A DNA stretch of 64,000 nucleotides from Amphritea pacifica (GTDB lineage: Bacteria; Pseudomonadota; Gammaproteobacteria; Pseudomonadales; Balneatricaceae). The DNA lies in the NCBI RefSeq assembly GCF_016924145.1, contig NZ_JAFFZO010000019.1:1-64000 (forward strand), in the 5' to 3' direction. The position numbers were made by a program, and so were the translations under genes. Numbering within the stretch: the first letter of the stretch is position 1; the number at the start of each line of letters is the position of its first letter. Shown piece after piece: positions 57,311 through 64,000 of this stretch. A model generated the notes under the pieces. It was not told the origin of the DNA and searched no databases. It saw nothing but the letters and a program-made list of their open reading frames with translations.

Positions 57311-58498
57311 ATGAGCAAATCTTCTACAAAGCCTGCATTTAACTGGGAAGATCCGTTTTCCCTTGAAACTCAACTGACCGAAGAGGAGCGGATGGTACGC
57401 GATGCCGCCCGTGATTACTGTCAGGGTCAGCTGTTACCGCGGGTTACAGAAGCCAACCGTAACGAAATTTTCCACACCGAAATTATGCAGGAGCTGGGTG
57501 AACTCGGTTTATTGGGTTCCACCCTGCCAGAGCAGTACGGTGGTTCAGAAGTTAACTATGTGTGTTACGGACTGGTTGCGCGTGAAGTTGAACGGGTCGA
57601 CAGTGGTTACCGTTCTGCGATGTCGGTGCAGTCCTCGCTGGTGATGCACCCGATCTATGCTTACGGCAGCGAAGAACAGCGGATGAAGTATCTGCCCAAA
57701 CTGGTTACCGGTGAGTGGATCGGTTGTTTTGGCCTGACTGAGCCTGATGTAGGCTCAGATCCAAATAACATGAAAACCCGCGCCACTAAAGTGGAGGGTG
57801 GTTACATCCTTAAAGGCGCGAAGATGTGGATCACCAACTCGCCGGTTGCCGATGTGTTCGTGGTCTGGGCGAAGCTGGACGGTGTGGTCCGCGGTTTTGT
57901 ACTGGAGAAAGGGATGCCGGGACTGAGTGCGCCTAAGATTGAGGGTAAGTTCTCTCTGCGCGCCTCGGTGACCGGTGAGATCGTCATGGAAGATGTGTTT
58001 GTCCCTGACGAAAATCTGCTGCCCGGTGTTGAAGGGCTGGCCGGTCCGTTTGGCTGTCTGAATAAAGCCCGCTACGGTATCGCCTGGGGTTCACTGGGGG
58101 CGGCTGAGTTCTGCTGGACCGCTGCCCGTCAGTACACCCTGGACCGGATTCAGTTCCAGCGTCCGCTGGCCGCAAACCAACTGGTGCAGAAAAAACTGGC
58201 CGATATGCAAACTGAGATCTCTCTGGGTCTGCAGGGCTGTCTGCAGATGGGTCGTCTGATGGATGACAATCGTTGCCCGGTTGAACTGATCTCGCTGATG
58301 AAGCGCAACAACTGTGGTAAGTCTCTGGATATCGCCCGGGTTGCCCGTGATATGCACGGAGGTAACGGTATCTCCGATGAGTTTGGTGTGATTCGTCATG
58401 TAATGAACCTGGAAGCAGTCAATACCTACGAAGGCACCCACGACATTCATGCTCTGATTCTGGGGCGTGCGATGACAGGCATTCAGGCGTTCTTCTGA
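57311..58498 (+). CDS. gcdH: Glutaryl-CoA dehydrogenase
   Basis: FAD acyl-CoA dehydrogenase turning glutaryl-CoA into crotonyl-CoA and CO2 in lysine/tryptophan breakdown. The 395 residues carry [31 protein letters not shown] and the catalytic Glu in [20 protein letters not shown], all typical of GcdH. I start at ATG 57311 after AGAGG. The CoA-transferase gene overlaps its stop by one base. Confidence 0.95.
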   Translation: MSKSSTKPAFNWEDPFSLETQLTEEERMVRDAARDYCQGQLLPRVTEANRNEIFHTEIMQELGELGLLGSTLPEQYGGSEVNYVCYGLVAREVERVDSGYRSAMSVQSSLVMHPIYAYGSEEQRMKYLPKLVTGEWIGCFGLTEPDVGSDPNNMKTRATKVEGGYILKGAKMWITNSPVADVFVVWAKLDGVVRGFVLEKGMPGLSAPKIEGKFSLRASVTGEIVMEDVFVPDENLLPGVEGLAGPFGCLNKARYGIAWGSLGAAEFCWTAARQYTLDRIQFQRPLAANQLVQKKLADMQTEISLGLQGCLQMGRLMDDNRCPVELISLMKRNNCGKSLDIARVARDMHGGNGISDEFGVIRHVMNLEAVNTYEGTHDIHALILGRAMTGIQAFF

Positions 58499-59706
58499 TG
58501 GCTGGCGCGCTGAGTCATATCAAAGTACTTGATCTCAGCCGTATTCTGGCAGGCCCCTGGGCCGGCCAGATGCTGGCAGATTTTGGTGCTGAAGTGATTA
58601 AGGTGGAGCGTCCTGGCTGTGGTGATGATACCCGTGGCTGGGGGCCTCCGTTTGTTAAGGACCCGGATGGCAACCCGACAGACGCCGCCTATTTTCATGC
58701 GGCGAACCGGGGTAAACACTCAATTGCAATTGATATGACCACCCCTGAGGGGCAGGCGCTGATTAAGCGTTTGGCAGCAGAGGTCGATGTTGTTATCGAG
58801 AACTATAAAGTGGGTGGCCTGAAAAAATATGGTCTCGACTATGACAGCCTGAAAACGGTCAATCCCGGGTTGATCTACTGCTCTGTCACCGGTTTTGGTC
58901 AGGACGGACCCTATGCGCAACGGGCCGGTTATGACTTTATGATTCAGGCGATGGGCGGCTTGATGAGTGTTACAGGTGATGCCGATGGTCAGCCAATGAA
59001 GGTGGGCGTTGCACTGGCGGATGTGATGACCGGTCTGTATGCCTGTAATGGTATTCAGGCGGCGCTGTTGCACCGTAATGAAACCGGTGTGGGGCAACAT
59101 ATCGATATGGCCCTGCTGGATGTACAGGTAGCAACGCTGGCGAATCAGGCGATGAACTACCTGGTGGGGGGCAAGCCACCGGTACGACTGGGGAATGCCC
59201 ATCCGAATATCGTCCCTTATGAGGCGTTCCCGACCGCCGATGGTCACATTATTCTGGCGGTGGGCAATGATGCTCAGTTTGCCCGCTTCTGTGCCCTGGC
59301 GGGCGCCCCGGAACTGGCGGATAATCCCGCTTTTGTCACTAACTCATTACGGGTTGAAAACCGCGCACAACTGACACCGCTGGTGGCCGGGCTGATGCGT
59401 AGTCACAGCAGTGACTGGTGGCTGGAGAACCTTGAGTTGCAAGGGGTGCCGTGCGGGCCGATCAATACGCTGGATAAAGTGTTTGCTGATCCGCAGGTGA
59501 AACACCGGCGGATGCAGGTAGATCTGCCACATCCTGCGTGTGGCAGCGTGCCTGGCGTTGCCAGTCCGGTGAAATTTTCCCACACCCCGATAGAGTACAA
59601 CGCTGCGCCACCGATGCTGGGGCAGCATACCGATGAGGTACTGGCCTCTCTGGGACTGAGCGAAGCGGAAATTACACAATTAAAAGAGCTGAACGTTGTT
59701 GCCTGA
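58498..59706 (+). CDS. CaiB/BaiF family CoA transferase (glutarate-CoA transferase)
   Basis: A 402-residue class III CoA transferase. VLDLSRILAGPWAGQMLADF opens it, and the catalytic Asp is in HIDMALLDVQVATLAN. Its overlap with gcdH suggests it makes glutaryl-CoA from glutarate and succinyl-CoA, like the SUGCT type. Substrate is inferred from context. Confidence 0.9.
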   Translation: MAGALSHIKVLDLSRILAGPWAGQMLADFGAEVIKVERPGCGDDTRGWGPPFVKDPDGNPTDAAYFHAANRGKHSIAIDMTTPEGQALIKRLAAEVDVVIENYKVGGLKKYGLDYDSLKTVNPGLIYCSVTGFGQDGPYAQRAGYDFMIQAMGGLMSVTGDADGQPMKVGVALADVMTGLYACNGIQAALLHRNETGVGQHIDMALLDVQVATLANQAMNYLVGGKPPVRLGNAHPNIVPYEAFPTADGHIILAVGNDAQFARFCALAGAPELADNPAFVTNSLRVENRAQLTPLVAGLMRSHSSDWWLENLELQGVPCGPINTLDKVFADPQVKHRRMQVDLPHPACGSVPGVASPVKFSHTPIEYNAAPPMLGQHTDEVLASLGLSEAEITQLKELNVVA

Positions 59707-59806
59707 GATCTGGTTTACTACCTTTATAAGGTCTGTATAACGTTCTGAATATAAGAGTGCTGGATATATAAGCGCTGTAATTAAAAGTTCTGTCTGTTGA
59801 TACACG

Positions 59807-59826
59807 CCCCGATATCGGTATCGGGG
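59807..59826 (+). terminator. Hairpin between CoA transferase and aldehyde dehydrogenase genes
   Basis: CCCCGATA pairs with TATCGGGG around TCGG, followed after a few bases by a T-rich stretch. Probably a partial terminator. It also lies directly upstream of the ribosome site GGAG of the next gene. Confidence 0.6.
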
Positions 59827-59852
59827 TGTTATTGCTGTTTTTGGAGTTACAC

Positions 59853-61310
59853 ATGATTACCCTGAAAGATCCGTCGCTGTTAAAGCAACACGCCTACGTC
59901 AATGGTCAGTGGATTGACGCCCTGAATGGTGAAACCAATGCGGTACTGAATCCGGCCACCGGTGAGCAGATCGCCACCGTGCCGGATCTGGGGGCAGAAG
60001 AAACCGAAGCGGCCATCGCCGCCGCTGACGTGGCTTTTAAAAGCTGGAAAAAGAAGACGGCTAAAGAGCGTTCTGTACTGCTGCGTAAATGGTTTGAACT
60101 GATCGTTGCCAACAAGGATGATCTGGCTATTCTGATGACCGCAGAACAGGGCAAGCCCATTGCAGAATCAGCCGGTGAAGTGTTGTATGGCGCGTCATTT
60201 ATCGAATGGTATGCGGAAGAGGGTAAACGGGCCTACGGTGATGTTATCCCGTCCCACGCAGCGGATAAGCGCATTATCGTGACTAAAGAGCCGATCGGCG
60301 TAACCGCAGCGATTACCCCCTGGAACTTCCCCAATGCGATGATCACCCGTAAATGTGCCCCGGCCCTGGCAGTGGGCTGTACGATGATTATCAAGCCCGC
60401 TGAAGATACGCCGCTATCGGCGCTGGCATTGATGGAGCTGGCAGACCGTGCTGGTATTCCGGCAGGTGTTGTCAACGTTGTCACCACTAAGCGTCCAATC
60501 GAAGTGGGCAAAACCCTCACCGATAGCCCGGTGGTGCGTAAGCTCTCCTTTACCGGTTCTACGCCGGTGGGTAAACAGCTGATGCGTCAGTGTGCCGACA
60601 CAGTGAAGAAAACTTCGATGGAGCTGGGGGGGAATGCCCCGCTGATTATCTTTGATGATGCGGATCTCGATAAAGCGGTGCCAGCCGCGATCGCCTCTAA
60701 ATATCGCAACTCCGGTCAGACCTGTGTCTGTGCTAACCGTCTGCTGATTCAGAGTGGTATCTATGAAGAGTTTGCTCAGCGCTATGCCGCCGAGGTTGCC
60801 AAACTGCAGGTGGGTAACTGTTCTGAAGGTGAGTTTCAACAGGGGCCGCTGATCAATAAGGCCGCGCTGGATAAAGTGACCTCGATGGTTGATGATGCGG
60901 TGGCCAAAGGGGCGCGGATTATTTCCGGAGGCAAACCCCATGCTCTGGGCGGGAATTTCTACGAACCGACCATTGTTGCTGATATCACTAACGATATGCG
61001 TCTGGCCCATGAGGAGATTTTTGGCCCGGTGGCGCCGCTGTTCCGTTTTGACACTGAAGAGGAAGCGGTGCAGATCGCCAACGACACTGAGTTTGGTCTG
61101 GCGGCGTACTTCTTTACCCGAGATTATGCCCGCGTCTTCCGCGTGTCTGAAGCGCTGGAATACGGCATGGTCGCGGTTAACGATGGCATTCTGTCAACCG
61201 AGGTGGCTCCGTTTGGTGGTGTTAAAGAGTCGGGTACCGGCCGGGAAGGTTCTAAGTACGGTATGGAGGACTACCTGGAGATCAAATACACCCTGGTGGG
61301 CGGGCTGTAA
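59853..61310 (+). CDS. gabD: NAD(P)-dependent succinate/glutarate semialdehyde dehydrogenase
   Basis: A 485-residue aldehyde dehydrogenase. The catalytic Glu is in MELGGNAPLI and the Cys in GQTCVCANR; TPWNFPNAMITRK is the usual signature. GabD/DavD type by length and motifs. Beside a glutarate CoA transferase and gcdH it may oxidise glutarate semialdehyde in lysine degradation as well as succinate semialdehyde. ATG 59853 follows GGAG. Confidence 0.9.
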   Translation: MITLKDPSLLKQHAYVNGQWIDALNGETNAVLNPATGEQIATVPDLGAEETEAAIAAADVAFKSWKKKTAKERSVLLRKWFELIVANKDDLAILMTAEQGKPIAESAGEVLYGASFIEWYAEEGKRAYGDVIPSHAADKRIIVTKEPIGVTAAITPWNFPNAMITRKCAPALAVGCTMIIKPAEDTPLSALALMELADRAGIPAGVVNVVTTKRPIEVGKTLTDSPVVRKLSFTGSTPVGKQLMRQCADTVKKTSMELGGNAPLIIFDDADLDKAVPAAIASKYRNSGQTCVCANRLLIQSGIYEEFAQRYAAEVAKLQVGNCSEGEFQQGPLINKAALDKVTSMVDDAVAKGARIISGGKPHALGGNFYEPTIVADITNDMRLAHEEIFGPVAPLFRFDTEEEAVQIANDTEFGLAAYFFTRDYARVFRVSEALEYGMVAVNDGILSTEVAPFGGVKESGTGREGSKYGMEDYLEIKYTLVGGL

Positions 61311-61357
61311 CAGCACTGACCGGTTAAAAAGGTTCTTCACGCCAGAGAGTACTGGAA

Positions 61358-62146
61358 GAGGGTACCGGAGCAGGGGCCTTTAGAATCTAAAATAGGTTCA
61401 CCACAGAGGACACAGAGAGCACAGAGAACAGCCGGTTAATAGTACTTCTCTGTCCTCTGTGATCTTAGCATGCCCTTTGGGTACTGTGGTAAAACGCTTT
61501 TAAGCGTCAGGCGTTCAGATTTTTGCCTGTTGGTTCTGGTTTGCCGGAAAAGCCTTCCATCGTGGTAGATAGTACCGGAGCAGGGGCCTTTAGAATCTAA
61601 AACAGACTCACCACTGACTCACCACAGAGGACACAGAGAGCACAGAGAACAGCCGGTTAATAGTACTTCTCCGTGTCCTCTGTGATCTTAGCATGCCCTT
61701 TGGGTACTGTGGTAAAACGCTTTTAAGCGTCAGGCGTTCAGATTTTTGCCTGTTGGTTCTGGTTTGCCGGAGAAGCCTTCCATCGTGGTAGATAGTACCG
61801 GAGCAGGGGCCTTTAGAATCTAAAACAGACTCACCACAGAGGACACAGAGGACACAGAGGACACAGAGAGCACAGAGAACAGCCGGTAAATAGTACTTCT
61901 CCGTATCCTCTGTGATCTTAGCATGCCCTTTGGGTACTGTGGTAAAACGCTTTTAAGCGTCAAGCGTTCAGATTTTTGCCTGTTGGTTCTGGTTTGCCGG
62001 AAAAGCCTTCCATCGTGGTAGATAGTACCGGAGCAGGGCCTTTAGAATCTAAAATAGGTTCACCACAGAGGACACAGAGAGCACAGAGAACAGCCGGTTA
62101 ATAGTACTTCTCCGTGTCCTCTGTGATCTTAGCATGCCCTAGCGTT
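61358..62146. repeat. Tandem repeat of 210-230 bp, three copies plus a partial
   Basis: Units begin at GTACCGGAGCAGGGGCCTTT near 61362, 61572, 61794 and 62024 (the last has one G fewer). Each contains an inverted pair, GAGGACACAGAGAGCACAGA against TCCGTGTCCTCTGTG, then GCTTTTAAGCGTCAGGCGTT and TTGCCTGTTGGTTCTGG. The fourth copy stops near 62146, just before talB. It accounts for the whole 61311-62163 gap; no gene is seen. The motif is the inverse of the CTCTGTG element found near rnfH and the toxin island. Confidence 0.9.
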
Positions 62147-62163
62147 GATTAATTTCAGCCGGG

Positions 62164-63120
62164 TTATAGCTGGCTGAGCAGCTGCTCCAGTTTCACCTGA
62201 TCCGCGGCGAAGTTGCGGATACCCTCTGCCAGTTTTTCTGTGGCCATGGCATCCTCATTCATTGCCCAGCGGAACGCCTGTTCACTGTTTTCAAGCTTTG
62301 GCTCATCACTCATCGGAGCATCAGCAAAAAGTTTCTGGTCCAGCGGTATTCTGGTTCCCGCCAGTTCTTCAATTAGTCCCGGGCTGATCGTCAGACGGTC
62401 ACAGCCTGCCAGTTGGCGGATCTCTTCGCTGTTGCGGAAGCTGGCTCCCATGACCACCGTGTTATAACCGTACTGTTTGTAGTAGTTGTAGATCCGGCTG
62501 ACCGAAAGTACGCCGGGATCTTTAGGGCCACTCAGTTCTGTGCCTTCAGGGCTGTTGGCTTTATACCAGTCAAGAATCCGACCGACAAACGGCGAGATCA
62601 GGAACACCCCGGCATCGGCACAGGCCACCGCCTGGGCGAAGCCAAACAGCAGCGTCAGGTTGCAGTTAATGCCCTCTTTTTCCAACTGACGGGCCGCTTC
62701 GATCCCTTCCCAGGTCGATGCGATTTTGATCAGCACCCGCTCATTACCGATGCCCGCTTCGTTATACAGGCCGATCAGTTTCTTCGCTTTGGCGATGGTT
62801 GCCTGGGTATCAAACGACAGGCGAGCATCCACCTCGGTGGAGATACGCCCGGGGATCAGCGAAAGGATTTCGCAGCCAGCCAGCACCGCCAGCTTATCGG
62901 TCATGTTGGCCAGTTGTTCCGCTTCGCTGCCACCCTGACTCAGCGCCCAGGCTCTGGCCTGTTCCAGATAGGGGCGGTAAGCCGGGTCCTGACTGGCTTT
63001 CAGCAGCAGGGAGGGGTTGGTGGTTGCATCCACCGGTTTCAGATCGCGGATCGCATTAATGTCGCCGGTATCGGCAACAATGGTGGTCATCTTTTTAAGC
63101 TGATCCAGCTGGCTTTCCAT
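62164..63120 (-). CDS. talB: Transaldolase
   Basis: Pentose-phosphate enzyme. The 318 residues start [20 protein letters not shown], with the [12 protein letters not shown] signature and the Schiff-base Lys in [15 protein letters not shown]. Full-length TalB type. Transcribed with dusA on the same strand, 25 bp downstream of it. Confidence 0.96.
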   Translation of the reverse strand: MESQLDQLKKMTTIVADTGDINAIRDLKPVDATTNPSLLLKASQDPAYRPYLEQARAWALSQGGSEAEQLANMTDKLAVLAGCEILSLIPGRISTEVDARLSFDTQATIAKAKKLIGLYNEAGIGNERVLIKIASTWEGIEAARQLEKEGINCNLTLLFGFAQAVACADAGVFLISPFVGRILDWYKANSPEGTELSGPKDPGVLSVSRIYNYYKQYGYNTVVMGASFRNSEEIRQLAGCDRLTISPGLIEELAGTRIPLDQKLFADAPMSDEPKLENSEQAFRWAMNEDAMATEKLAEGIRNFAADQVKLEQLLSQL

Positions 63121-63145
63121 TGTTATATTCCTTTTCCATAATCTT

Positions 63146-64000
63146 TTAGAACGCAGCTACTTTAGCAACCGCGTGTTTCAAAACGTCGACATCAGCGCCG
63201 GCCTTGTGAGCATTTTCGCTCAGATAGCGGCGGAACTGGCGTCCGCCCGGCTGGCCGTGAAACAGGCCCAGCAGATGGCGGGTGATATGGCCCAGATAGC
63301 AACCCTGACTGAGTTGTTCTTCAATGTAGGGGTACATCTGCTCGATAATCTCTATGCGGGTTTTCACTGCCGCGTCCGGGTTATAGAGCTTGTCTACCTC
63401 CGCCATCATATAGGGGTTGTGGTAGGCTTCCCGGCCGATCATGACACCATCAACATGTTGCAGATGTGCTTTGCTTTCATCCAGTGTTTTGATACCACCG
63501 TTTATCAGCACTTCCAGATCGGGAAACGCCTGTTTTATCTGGTAGACCCAGTCATAGTTCAACGGTGGTATATCCCGGTTTTCTTTCGGACTTAACCCCT
63601 GAAGTATCGCTTTTCTGGCATGGATTATAAAGGTCTTACAGCCGGATTCCCGGACAATCGAGACGAATTGATGAAGTTCTTCATAGCTGTCCATATCATC
63701 AATGCCCAGCCGGTGTTTCACCGTCACCGGAATGCTCACAGCGGACTGCATCTTTTCCAGGCACTCAGCGACCAGATCCGGATGGGCCATCAGGCAGGCA
63801 CCGATCATATTGTTCTGCACCCGGTCGCTGGGGCAACCCACATTGAGGTTAACCTCATCATAGCCAGACTCTTCGGCCATCCGGGTGCAGGTGGTCAGGT
63901 CATCGGGATTACTGCCGCCCAGTTGCAGCGCCAGAGGGTGTTCCTGCTGGTTGTACTGCAGAAACCGTTCCCGGTCGCCATGAATCAGCGCGCCGGTGGT
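63146..64000 (-). CDS. dusA: tRNA-dihydrouridine synthase A (5' end outside window)
   Basis: FMN enzyme reducing U20/U20a in tRNA. The frame stays open to the window edge ([16 protein letters not shown], then [11 protein letters not shown]), so the N-terminus is missing. The catalytic Cys is in [20 protein letters not shown], and [11 protein letters not shown] is also typical of DusA. 285 codons are visible. Confidence 0.94.
   Translation of the reverse strand, partial: TTGALIHGDRERFLQYNQQEHPLALQLGGSNPDDLTTCTRMAEESGYDEVNLNVGCPSDRVQNNMIGACLMAHPDLVAECLEKMQSAVSIPVTVKHRLGIDDMDSYEELHQFVSIVRESGCKTFIIHARKAILQGLSPKENRDIPPLNYDWVYQIKQAFPDLEVLINGGIKTLDESKAHLQHVDGVMIGREAYHNPYMMAEVDKLYNPDAAVKTRIEIIEQMYPYIEEQLSQGCYLGHITRHLLGLFHGQPGGRQFRRYLSENAHKAGADVDVLKHAVAKVAAF

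Overview
This window looks like a chromosomal segment of a marine-type gammaproteobacterium, nearest in gene order to the Azotobacter / Pseudomonas stutzeri / Oceanospirillales nif systems. It carries most of a Mo-nitrogenase regulon: an Rnf complex, nifLA, nifB-fdxN-nifO-nifQ, the FeSII protective ferredoxin, nifHDKTY, nifENX, nif ferredoxins, iscA-nif and nifUS. I cannot fix the genus. nifV, nifW, nifZ, nifM, nifF, modABC and draTG are not in the window.

Layout. 1-2400: end of a group II intron, an integron-like attC site behind a nucleotidyl-cyclase-like gene, and debris. 2777-8146 (minus): rnfABCDGE-rnfH. 8463-11690: nifLA. 11902-13377: an EAL protein and two small genes. 13825-20014: a long nifB operon that also holds a SagB-type oxidoreductase, rhodanese, ankyrin, CGFS glutaredoxin and BolA genes. 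20208-20576: FeSII ferredoxin. 21254-26931: a polymorphic-toxin island with one full EndoU-like toxin/immunity pair and three orphan toxin/immunity cassettes. 26966-27718: a 77-bp tandem repeat. 27786-28640 (minus): a SIR2-like gene divergent from nifH. 29151-44527: the structural, cofactor and Fe-S nif genes. 44744-46353 (minus): amidoligase plus amidotransferase. 46675-48956: a satellite nif-controlled locus (unknown protein, hemerythrin, NifX-like protein). 49105-64000: housekeeping and catabolic genes (MASE1-GGDEF, CHMI-like tautomerase, PNPOx-like, metE, a glutarate/glutaryl-CoA set, transaldolase, dusA), with a 210-230 bp tandem repeat before talB.

Control. I located ten sigma-54 (-24/-12, GG-N10-GC) promoters and twelve NifA upstream activator sites (TGT-N10-ACA) by eye. 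They sit before rnfA, nifL, nifB, FeSII, the SIR2-like gene, nifH, nifE, iscA-nif, the unknown gene at 46675-47232, hemerythrin and the NifX-like gene at 48208. This ties several uncharacterised genes to the nitrogen-fixation regulon.

How the parts work together. Rnf supplies low-potential electrons. NifL/NifA sense redox and nitrogen status. NifB, Q, E, N, X and Y build FeMo-co. NifU, NifS, IscA and Grx supply Fe-S clusters. NifHDK reduce N2. FeSII and probably hemerythrin handle oxygen. The toxin island is an unrelated insertion between two nif operons, and its modular structure (a shared VVP junction before each toxin domain) is the clearest sign of active diversification in the window.
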